A stretch of DNA of 15,706 bases. It comes from Bacillota bacterium. GTDB taxonomy: Bacteria > Bacillota > Negativicutes > Sporomusales > Sporomusaceae. Both the position numbers and the translations under genes were made by a program. The stretch lies in NCBI GenBank assembly GCA_023388195.1, contig JAEWGR010000062.1, forward strand, positions 1-15,706. Direction: 5' to 3'. Of the stretch, positions 1 to 5,669 are shown piece after piece; position 1 is the first letter of the stretch, and each line of letters opens with the position of its first letter. Below the pieces are notes generated by a model. The model did no database searches, was not told where the DNA came from, and was given only the letters and a program-made list of their open reading frames with translations.

Positions 1-1549
1 GTTCCAGGGTATTATCCAGCATAGCCTGCGCAGTAACATCCAGTCCCCGGGCCACTTCATCCAGAATAAGCAGCGGCGCATCCTGCAAAAAGGCCCTGGC
101 AATTGACAGCCGCTGACGTTCACCGCCACTCAACCCCCGGCCCCCGTCCCCCACCAGCGTATGATAGCCGTTAGGCAGGCGGCTGATAAACTCATGGGCT
201 CCGGCTGCCTGGCCGGCCTGCATAACAGCCGCCATTGACGCATCAGGCCGGGAGAGGCGAATATTGTCCGCCACCGTCCCCTGAAATAAATGGGGCCGTT
301 GAGGAACAAAAGCAACATGACGCAGCCATTCATTTAAATTCAGGCTCGAAAGATCCTGATCATTAATGAGAATTGTTCCGGACCCAGGTGAAATAAACCG
401 CAGCACCAGGGCTGCCACCGTGCTTTTGCCGGCACCGCTCGGGCCGACAATAGCCAGGTGCTGCCCTGCCGCCAGTGTAAATGAGATATCACTGAGAGCC
501 GGCCGGCTCCCCTCCTGGTAAGCCGCATGTACTTTAGTAAAAGCAAGAGAAATTTGCTGTGGGGACAGCAGCCGCTCATTGCCTGTGAAACGCCCGCCCC
601 CGGTCAGGGACAGCAGCCGGGCAATATCAGCCGCCGCCGTTTTTCCGGCCAGGCCGGCATGAAACTGACTGCCTAACAGCCGCAAAGGTAAATAATATTC
701 CGGTGCCAGCAGCAGCAGAAAAAAGGCCTGCCCAAAAGCGACTTCGGCGTACAGCAGCCTGAGGCCCAGAGCTACCGCCACCAAGGCTGTACTGATCGTA
801 GCTAAAAGTTCCAGCGCCAGAGCTGACAAAAATGCGACCCGGAGTACATCCATGGTGGCATCCCGGAACTCCTGGCTGATCCTGGTGATAATTGCAATCT
901 GTTCACGGCTCCTGCCGAATATCTTCAAGGTTGTCACGCCGGCCAGCACATCCAGAAAGTGTACACTCAGCTTATTTAACGTCTCCCATTGACGCTGATT
1001 CATCCGTTCAGCCGCTTTGCCGATGAGAATCATAAATACCGGTATCAATGGCGCCGTCACCAGCATGATGGCGGCCGTGGTCCGGTCAATTGGCCACACA
1101 ACCGCCAAAATCAACAAAGGTATACAAAAGGCTTTAAATAATTGCGGCAGATATTTGGCAAAGTAGGCCTCCAGGTTTTCTATCCCTTCACTCATGACAG
1201 TAAGCAGTTCGCCTGCCGGCTGATTAGCAAGAGCCACCGGCCCCAGTCTGAACAGTTGGCGTGTCAGACGTTCCCTAAGGGCTGTTTTTACCGCTGCTGC
1301 CAGTTCGAAAGCCAGCACCTCTTCCCGGTAGGTCAGCAAGGCCCGTAAACAAACCAAACCGGCGAGCAGCCATAAGCTGGCCTTGACGGCGCTTACATCC
1401 TGTCCGCCCAGAAAAACGTTATCGATTACCTGGGATAAGTAATAGGCCTGAACTATTGCTAACAGTCCATTACTTACCCCTAAGCCGGCAATCTTTGCCA
1501 ACAGTCCATGCTGCTGCAGGGCCTGTTTCCCCAAATATTTGTCAATCAG
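1..1549 (-). CDS. cydD: Thiol-reductant ABC exporter, CydD subunit (partial, cut by left edge)
   Basis: Half-transporter with a fused membrane and ATPase domain. In known systems CydD pairs with CydC to export glutathione or cysteine to the outer face of the membrane, which is needed for assembly of cytochrome bd. Translation of the minus strand gives 516 codons. An N-terminal six-helix membrane region contains the CydD-typical stretch HFLDVLAGVTTLKIFGRSRE. An ATPase domain follows with Walker A GPSGAGKST (about residue 368), signature LSGGERQRLSIARA (about residue 470) and Walker B LLILDE; the usual Pro after the Glu is Val. The last 50-70 residues, including the H-loop, lie outside the window. 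The start is unusual. The frame is closed by TGA two codons upstream, no ATG or GTG is available, and a Shine-Dalgarno AGGTGAG sits 5 nt before CTG at 1549, which reads (M)IDKYLGKQA, the usual CydD beginning. TTG at 1534 is the conventional alternative but lies about 20 nt from that site. cydC presumably follows to the left. Confidence 0.9.
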   Translation of the reverse strand, partial: MIDKYLGKQALQQHGLLAKIAGLGVSNGLLAIVQAYYLSQVIDNVFLGGQDVSAVKASLWLLAGLVCLRALLTYREEVLAFELAAAVKTALRERLTRQLFRLGPVALANQPAGELLTVMSEGIENLEAYFAKYLPQLFKAFCIPLLILAVVWPIDRTTAAIMLVTAPLIPVFMILIGKAAERMNQRQWETLNKLSVHFLDVLAGVTTLKIFGRSREQIAIITRISQEFRDATMDVLRVAFLSALALELLATISTALVAVALGLRLLYAEVAFGQAFFLLLLAPEYYLPLRLLGSQFHAGLAGKTAAADIARLLSLTGGGRFTGNERLLSPQQISLAFTKVHAAYQEGSRPALSDISFTLAAGQHLAIVGPSGAGKSTVAALVLRFISPGSGTILINDQDLSSLNLNEWLRHVAFVPQRPHLFQGTVADNIRLSRPDASMAAVMQAGQAAGAHEFISRLPNGYHTLVGDGGRGLSGGERQRLSIARAFLQDAPLLILDEVARGLDVTAQAMLDNTLE

Positions 1550-1554
1550 CTTAG

Positions 1555-1561
1555 CTCACCT
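1555..1561 (-). promoter_or_regulatory. Ribosome binding site supporting a CTG start of cydD
   Basis: The minus strand reads AGGTGAG followed by CTAAG and then CTG. It is a strong Shine-Dalgarno match at ideal distance from CTG (1549) or the adjacent ATT (1546), and too far from the first conventional start, TTG at 1534. This decides the start choice for cydD. Confidence 0.6.
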
Positions 1562-1661
1562 GCCTATAATATAAGACTTGCCTTCTGCCAAGTCCCTTGG
1601 GACGATGATAGAAGCCACCTGTCCCCTTTATTAGGGTATAGGCGTTCTTATCCCCCAGAAT
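1562..1661 (-). promoter_or_regulatory. Possible structured leader upstream of cydD
   Basis: On the minus strand the roughly 100 nt before cydD can fold into consecutive hairpins. One has GGGAC pairing with GTCCC around a 17-nt loop. A second has GACTTG pairing with CAAGTC around an 8-nt loop, about 13 nt before the Shine-Dalgarno. GTCCC-AA-GGGAC between them allows alternative pairing. I do not match this to a known riboswitch class, and it could equally be a dispersed repeat. No clear sigma-A promoter is visible between it and the terminator-like hairpin further upstream. Confidence 0.3.
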
Positions 1662-1691
1662 TCATTTGTAGATTCTGGGAGATTAAAGAGA

Positions 1692-1714
1692 AAACCGCCA
1701 ATAAACGGCGGTTT
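1692..1714 (-). terminator. Intrinsic terminator, probably of the sspH transcript
   Basis: AAACCGCC and GGCGGTTT form an 8-bp perfect stem with a 7-nt loop. On the minus strand the stem is followed by TTTTCTCTTT. It lies about 120 nt after the spore-protein stop codon and before cydD, so it separates these two units. On the plus strand the trailing sequence is less T-rich. Confidence 0.7.
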
Positions 1715-1762
1715 AATTATGGTTACCTGCATAATATATATACTACGAATGCTGGCGTGATT

Positions 1763-1780
1763 CCTGCTTTTAAAAGCAGG
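1763..1780. repeat. Perfect 18-bp palindrome downstream of sspH
   Basis: CCTGCTTTTAAAAGCAGG equals its own reverse complement. On the minus strand the upstream copy GCAGGC (about 1801-1813) could pair instead with the first arm of this palindrome, so two mutually exclusive hairpins are possible in the sspH 3' region. No T-run follows, so it is not a standard terminator. It could be a protein-binding site or an mRNA 3'-end stabiliser. Confidence 0.4.
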
Positions 1781-1836
1781 CTAACTATAATAAAACACAA
1801 ATGCAGCCTGCCAACAAACACCGGTTCCGGCAAGGC

Positions 1837-2034
1837 CTATTGCAGGTGTTTTACCGGCCCGGTTTCTTCAAGCTGGTCGATGTCAACATGGACGGTATTA
1901 TGCTGTTCAAGGTAGGTAACATAGGCCGTATTGCGTTCTTTATCCACATTCTCAATCCAGACATCATTGTTACGGTATTTTACGCCGATAGTTTCTTTTG
2001 ATTTTATGATTTCCTCAGCTCTTGTGGCTTTCAT
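1837..2034 (-). CDS. sspH: H-type small acid-soluble spore protein
   Basis: This 65-residue protein begins MKATRAEEIIKSKETIGVKY and continues with the pattern VWIENVD...TAYVTYL and VDIDQLEE. That is the layout of the SspH family of minor small acid-soluble spore proteins (R-A-x-E-I-I near the N-terminus, a central VxY, then an I/V-x-x-V-D turn). In Bacillus, members are made in the forespore and packed in the spore core; their exact job is unclear. ATG at 2034 is preceded by AAGGGGTGG at good spacing. The gene starts 46 nt after the chemotaxis gene on the same strand, but it has its own forespore-type promoter-like sequence and is followed by a terminator. It marks the organism as a spore former. 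The assignment is by family pattern recognition. Confidence 0.8.
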   Translation of the reverse strand: MKATRAEEIIKSKETIGVKYRNNDVWIENVDKERNTAYVTYLEQHNTVHVDIDQLEETGPVKHLQ

Positions 2035-2056
2035 ATATCCACCCCTTTTCTTAGAG

Positions 2057-2087
2057 TAGTATTTTCACCGGCTGATTGGTTTATACG
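2057..2087 (-). promoter_or_regulatory. Sigma-G/sigma-F-like promoter for sspH
   Basis: On the minus strand, CGTATA (2087-2082) and AATACTA (2063-2057) are separated by 18 bp. They resemble the forespore sigma-G pattern (TGNATA, about 17-18 bp, CATNNTA) with one mismatch in each element. The position, 23 nt before the sspH start and overlapping the stop codon of the upstream chemotaxis gene, fits a forespore promoter for a spore protein gene. Confidence 0.5.
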
Positions 2088-3829
2088 GCAAATTTTTTCA
2101 CCGCTGACTGTAATTCTTCTGCCATCTTTGCCAACACCTGGCTGGAAGAGGCAATTTCCTGTATAGAGGCAGCTTGCTCCTCGGTGGCGGCAGACACGGT
2201 CTGGGTCTGGCCGGCCGTCTCTTTACTCACGCTATCAACCGTCCGGACTGCTTGAACGATCTGCTGGCTGCCACCGGCCATGTGGTGAATTGCTGCTGAA
2301 ATCTCTTTTATCTGCGCCGAAACTCTAGTTATGAGTGCAGCGATATCGGCAAATGCTTTGCCTGCCGAACTAACCACCTCACTGCCAACTTTTACTTCAT
2401 GCGTGCCGTCGGCCATGGCCTGAACAGCTTTGTCTGTGTCTGTCTGAATCTCACTAATTAAAGCATCGATCTGTTTTGCTGCCTCCTGGGATTGCTCAGC
2501 CAGCTTGCGTACCTCCTCAGCAACCACTGCAAACCCCCGGCCCTGTTCACCCGCACGGGCCGCTTCAATGGCGGCATTAAGTGCCAAAAGATTGGTTTGA
2601 CCGGCAATACCGGCAATCGTTTCCTCAATCTGCCCAATCTCTTTAGAGCGCTCCCCAAGTTTGGTTACAACCGCGGCTGAACCGACAACCGTTTTTTCTA
2701 TACTGTCCATTTGCGCAATAGCGGCTGCAATTGCTTGCGTGCCTGCCTGCACGGCCTGGGCTGTCTGCTCTGCGGCACAGCTAACATCCTTGGTGTTAAC
2801 GGCCGTAACTTCAATATTTGACGATATCTCTTCCACAACAGATACCGTGTCGTTCATGACCGCTACCTGCTGCTCAACCCCTAAAGCAACCTGACTAATT
2901 GTTGTTGCCACCTGCTGAGTTGCCAGCGCTGACTGTTCGGTACCTGCCGTCAGCTGCTCCGAGGAAGCGGCCAGATGTTCGGCTCCCTGCTGCACCTGCC
3001 GCAGCAATACCCGCATGTTTTGTTGTAAGTGGGCCAGTGACGCAGCAACATTGCCAAATTCATCACTGCGATTTACCAATTGCGCCTCAATCTGGCCGGT
3101 ATAATTGCCTGCAGCCATTTTATCTAACTGACCTGTCACTGCCTGCACTGGCCGGATGATCATTCTGGTCAGGACAATGCTCAGGACAATTGCGGCCACT
3201 AACGATATAATACTAATCGTAACCGCCGTGAATACCGCAGCGTCATTACGTTGTTGTGCAGAACGCACATTGTCAGCGGCAACCTTCGCATTATCCTCCA
3301 TGACTGCATGCAGAATCTGTTGAATTGACTGGGCAAAAGGAGTCAGGCTGCGCGTTATTACTGCCGACTGAACCGCCAGTTCATTATATTTATCTGTATT
3401 TCCTGCCTGTTTCTCTCTAAACTGCTGTCGTAAAACCGGAATAAGCCGCTCTGTTACGCCTTGCTTGTAGCTGGCCGTATCCTGAATCAGTTTTTCGATT
3501 TCCGGCCTTTGGCCGGCACCGGTCAGTTCCAGCAGTTGTGTTTCCAACGACATTACATTATTTAATTTATCTGAGAAATTCTTACTGTATTTATCATCGC
3601 CGTCAGCTATAAACCGCCTGATCTCCAGAACAGCGCCAGTGTATTCATTTTCGGCCTTGGCAGCCAGAACAGACCGTTGATTGGAAACCTCTATTTCTTG
3701 AATTTCGGCTTTGAGCTCATAAGAAGATAATATTGAGGTTCCGGCAATAACACTAAGTAACCCCAGAATAAAAACTAACGCTAAACTAATTTTTGCACCC
3801 ATTTTGAATCCGGCAACTATTCGAAACAA
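2081..3829 (-). CDS. Methyl-accepting chemotaxis protein
   Basis: Membrane chemoreceptor that signals to CheA/CheW. The 582 residues show a first membrane helix (about 13-32), an outside sensor region of about 165 mostly helical residues resembling a four-helix-bundle MCP ligand domain, a second membrane helix (about 199-221) and a HAMP linker (about 222-275). A long cytoplasmic coiled coil follows. Its tip contains IAGQTNLLALNAAIEAARAG and the following GRGFAVVAEEVRKLAE (about 408-444), the most conserved part of the family. There is no C-terminal CheR-tethering pentapeptide; the protein ends KKFAV. The start is TTG at 3829, with GGGGG 7 nt upstream; an internal ATG nine codons later is less well placed. 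The gene has its own promoter region with two Spo0A boxes and no terminator of its own before sspH. The ligand cannot be predicted. Confidence 0.93.
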   Translation of the reverse strand: MFRIVAGFKMGAKISLALVFILGLLSVIAGTSILSSYELKAEIQEIEVSNQRSVLAAKAENEYTGAVLEIRRFIADGDDKYSKNFSDKLNNVMSLETQLLELTGAGQRPEIEKLIQDTASYKQGVTERLIPVLRQQFREKQAGNTDKYNELAVQSAVITRSLTPFAQSIQQILHAVMEDNAKVAADNVRSAQQRNDAAVFTAVTISIISLVAAIVLSIVLTRMIIRPVQAVTGQLDKMAAGNYTGQIEAQLVNRSDEFGNVAASLAHLQQNMRVLLRQVQQGAEHLAASSEQLTAGTEQSALATQQVATTISQVALGVEQQVAVMNDTVSVVEEISSNIEVTAVNTKDVSCAAEQTAQAVQAGTQAIAAAIAQMDSIEKTVVGSAAVVTKLGERSKEIGQIEETIAGIAGQTNLLALNAAIEAARAGEQGRGFAVVAEEVRKLAEQSQEAAKQIDALISEIQTDTDKAVQAMADGTHEVKVGSEVVSSAGKAFADIAALITRVSAQIKEISAAIHHMAGGSQQIVQAVRTVDSVSKETAGQTQTVSAATEEQAASIQEIASSSQVLAKMAEELQSAVKKFAV

Positions 3830-3883
3830 TAAAAATCCCCCTATTTCATAACTTATAGTGTATATTTACCTATCATAATATAT

Positions 3884-3890
3884 TTCGACA
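3884..3890 (-). promoter_or_regulatory. Spo0A box (proximal) upstream of the chemotaxis gene
   Basis: The minus strand reads AAATGTCGAAATA, an exact match to the TGTCGAA core of the Spo0A-binding 0A box. It lies 55 nt before the TTG start and just upstream of a possible -10 element, TATGAT (3877-3872), which lacks a good -35. That arrangement fits a promoter controlled by a bound regulator. Confidence 0.45.
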
Positions 3891-3926
3891 TTTTTTTAAT
3901 AAAAGTAAAGATATTTTGTGTTTTTT

Positions 3927-3933
3927 TGTCGAA
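3927..3933 (+). promoter_or_regulatory. Spo0A box (distal) upstream of the chemotaxis gene
   Basis: The plus strand reads TTTTGTCGAAATTTTT, an exact TGTCGAA core in the T/A-rich setting typical of 0A boxes. It is inverted relative to the proximal box 43 bp away. The two together are more convincing than one, although the region is very A+T-rich, so chance matches must be considered. Confidence 0.45.
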
Positions 3934-4022
3934 ATTTTTCCACAAAATTGTTAACAGGCCGGTTTAAGATCAATGACTCAACTTTACTTGTACATTTACA
4001 AATTAGATAGCGTAAAAAAAGC

Positions 4023-4042
4023 CTTGGTTACTTTATGCCAAG
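4023..4042 (-). terminator. Weak second terminator after the acetyltransferase gene
   Basis: On the minus strand CTTGG and CCAAG form a 5-bp stem around a 10-nt loop, followed by GCTTTTTTT. It sits about 35 nt beyond the stronger terminator at 4076-4093 and may act as a backup. The 334-bp stretch 3830-4163 holds only these terminators and the chemotaxis promoter region; no small gene is apparent. Confidence 0.45.
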
Positions 4043-4075
4043 AATTTAGTTATTTTTTTCTGATAACACAAAAAA

Positions 4076-4093
4076 GGCTGCCTGCAGGCAGCC
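4076..4093 (-). terminator. Intrinsic terminator of the acetyltransferase gene
   Basis: GGCTGCCTGCAGGCAGCC is a perfect 18-bp palindrome forming a strong G+C hairpin. On the minus strand it is followed directly by TTTTTTGTG. It lies about 70 nt after the stop codon of the GNAT gene. Confidence 0.85.
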
Positions 4094-4163
4094 CTTTACT
4101 TATTATATATTTATTTGCTGTTCCCTTAGCTCATCTGCCGTCTGAATAAATAGTCTCCCCAGC

Positions 4164-4703
4164 TTACAGCCGTAAGGGCGGACAATCTTCCCTGAGTAAA
4201 CCAAACATCTCAAGATCAACATATTCACCGGCAAGAAAAGCAGCCTTACGCAAAGTGCCCTCATACCGGTAGCCGCACTTCTCCGCCACTTTGCGGCTGG
4301 CCTCATTACCGGCCACTAACGTAAGCTGCAGGCGGGGAATCGGCTTAGATTCAAACAAAAACGCCGACAACAGGGCCAGAGCCTCGGACATATATCCCTG
4401 CCCCCGGTCCTCCCGCCGGAAAACCTGATAACCAACCTCGTAGCCGGCCCGGTAGTCGGCATTCCTGAAATAGATAATCTCGCCGACAATTTTTCCCGCC
4501 TGCTCCTTATCAGTAATCAGCATCCGGCCAAAATTTTCCGACCAAAACCCCTTTTCGGCAAAGCCCCTGCGAAAGGCAGGCTCAGCCGGAATATCGATAA
4601 GCCAGTACATACCTTTTTCCGATACATCTGTCATTAATCTATAAATTAACTCAAGATCACTTTCCCGAACAGTCCGCATACAGACTCTTTTTCCCTGAAG
4701 CAC
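4164..4703 (-). CDS. GNAT-family N-acetyltransferase, RimJ/RimL type
   Basis: Predicted cytoplasmic acetyl-CoA-dependent acetyltransferase. With the start used here it has 179 residues. It begins MLQGKRVCMRTVRESDLELI, the normal opening of RimJ/RimL-like proteins. It carries the acetyl-CoA pyrophosphate-binding loop RGQGYMSEAL (residues 100-109) and the late motif NEASRKVAEKCGYRYEGTLR (about 133-152). GTG at 4703 is chosen because the family normally begins here and GAGGTG lies 7 nt upstream. GTG at 4718 would add only five residues (MRCGC) and is the alternative. The gene stands alone between its own promoter and terminator. The substrate (ribosomal protein N-terminus, antibiotic, or another amine) cannot be told from the sequence. 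Confidence 0.85.
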   Translation of the reverse strand: MLQGKRVCMRTVRESDLELIYRLMTDVSEKGMYWLIDIPAEPAFRRGFAEKGFWSENFGRMLITDKEQAGKIVGEIIYFRNADYRAGYEVGYQVFRREDRGQGYMSEALALLSAFLFESKPIPRLQLTLVAGNEASRKVAEKCGYRYEGTLRKAAFLAGEYVDLEMFGLLREDCPPLRL

Positions 4704-4745
4704 ACAGCCACACCTCACACTACCACGCCTTCCTTAGCAAATATA

Positions 4746-4773
4746 TGTATAGAAACGAACTTTTATTTGTCTA
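4746..4773 (-). promoter_or_regulatory. Candidate sigma-A promoter of the acetyltransferase gene
   Basis: On the minus strand TAGACA (4773-4768) and TATACA (4751-4746) are spaced 16 bp apart, about 43 nt before the GTG start. Both hexamers are 5/6 or 4/6 matches to consensus. The neighbouring A+T-rich gap up to 4867 has only weak inverted repeats (TGGC/GCCA) after the radical SAM gene and no convincing terminator. Confidence 0.4.
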
Positions 4774-4867
4774 AGTATAGTATCCCTCATTATCTAACAT
4801 TATCGGAAAAAAGTAAAGCCTGGCAGTGGCAAGTCAGCCATTTTTTTAAAAATAAATAACACAATAA

Positions 4868-5452
4868 TCAGCCCAAACCGGTAACAGAAATAGTACCGGC
4901 AGCATTAATAATATACTCTCGTACCTGGGTGGCGGACTTATCAATATCCGGGTGATTCTGCAAGCGGTGACTGAGATAAATCAGTTCCTGATTAGCCGAA
5001 CCTAGCAGATAGGACGAGGACGGCCGGTGTTCGAGGTAGGGACCGGCGACCAGCAGATCTGTTACCTGCAGCAGCTTATGCCAGTCCGAATTACCGGCCT
5101 GCGTAAGCTCCTCGTATTCATAACCGGTAAAGACCATTATTGTTAAGCCGTGGCTAACCAGTATCACCGCCAGTTCGGCCAGGGCTCCGGCCTGAAGAAA
5201 AGGCTCACCACCGGAAAAAGTAACCCCTTGAATACCGTCAACAGCCAAAATCCGACTGGCAAGTTCCTCTACAGCCACCAGTTGGTTTACTTTACTCTCA
5301 AGCATATCCGGATTGAAGCAGCCTGGGCAGCGGCGGCAGCAGCCCTGCACCCAGACAACAGCACGAAGTCCCGGTCCATTAACGCTGGACGCCGGCAAAA
5401 AAGCGGCCATATTAATCAGGCCGCCTTGCAAAACCGCAGCAGGTGTGTTCAT
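4868..5452 (-). CDS. NrdG-like single-cluster radical SAM protein
   Basis: This small 194-residue radical SAM protein resembles activating enzymes such as NrdG. It has the cluster-binding pattern C-x3-C-x2-C (Cys38, Cys42, Cys45, within GCCRRCPGCFNP), the SAM-binding motif FSGGEP (79-84), and the late stretch LLVAGPYLEHRPSSSYLLGS followed by NQ typical of NrdG-like proteins. It lacks the SPASM or twitch extensions seen in many peptide-modifying members. No glycyl-radical enzyme is nearby, so it is unlikely to be the activase of class III ribonucleotide reductase. Its ATG overlaps the stop of the DUF2997 gene by 4 nt (ATGA), implying translational coupling, and it is the last gene of the array. 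A likely target is a partner in the module, for example the DUF2997 or DUF1257 protein, but this is inference. An extra cysteine (Cys39) lies in the cluster loop. Confidence 0.85.
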   Translation of the reverse strand: MNTPAAVLQGGLINMAAFLPASSVNGPGLRAVVWVQGCCRRCPGCFNPDMLESKVNQLVAVEELASRILAVDGIQGVTFSGGEPFLQAGALAELAVILVSHGLTIMVFTGYEYEELTQAGNSDWHKLLQVTDLLVAGPYLEHRPSSSYLLGSANQELIYLSHRLQNHPDIDKSATQVREYIINAAGTISVTGLG

Positions 5453-5649
5453 CGCCGGTTATCTTTGACTTTATTGAAATCACCGGGCTGCTCGTAATAC
5501 TCCGGACTCATCTCCCGGACTTTAACTTCTCCGAGCGCCTCTTCTATTGGCTTAGTGATATCCAGACACTTACCGCCTTTAGCTCCAGCTACTTTAATAT
5601 TAACCTTGCCGTCTGCTGCAATTGTTATTTCCAGTTCCTCTTTTTCCAT
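5449..5649 (-). CDS. DUF2997 family small protein
   Basis: This 66-residue protein of unknown function matches the DUF2997 pattern: a short beta-rich opening (LEITIAADGKVNIKVAG), then KGGKCLDITKPIEEALGEV with a single conserved-looking Cys28. Members commonly occur next to Ycf46-type ATPases and DUF1257 proteins. The C-terminal tail (from about residue 45) is polar and probably flexible. ATG at 5649 is the only sensible start, since TGA closes the frame three codons upstream. The best Shine-Dalgarno (AAAGGA) is 9 nt upstream; a second G-rich run (GGAGG) abuts the ATG and is too close to work. It begins 20 nt after the AAA+ gene and overlaps the radical SAM gene. The single Cys in a Gly-Lys-rich loop makes it a candidate substrate or carrier, but no function is known to me. 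Confidence 0.8.
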   Translation of the reverse strand: MEKEELEITIAADGKVNIKVAGAKGGKCLDITKPIEEALGEVKVREMSPEYYEQPGDFNKVKDNRR

Positions 5650-5669
5650 CCTCCATCATCCTTTCCCGG

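Noticed and set aside
1508..1915. Plus-strand 135-codon open frame across the cydD/sspH gap
   Set aside because: It runs opposite cydD, its leader and sspH, has no family resemblance, and has no convincing ribosome binding site.
4704..4718. Upstream GTG start of the acetyltransferase
   Set aside because: It adds only MRCGC; GAGGTG is well placed for GTG 4703, and the family usually begins at LxGKRV. Not fully excluded.
4780..4867. Strong terminator of the nine-gene array
   Set aside because: Only short TGGC/GCCA pairings with poorly placed T-runs are present, so I do not call a terminator. Read-through toward the acetyltransferase gene is possible.
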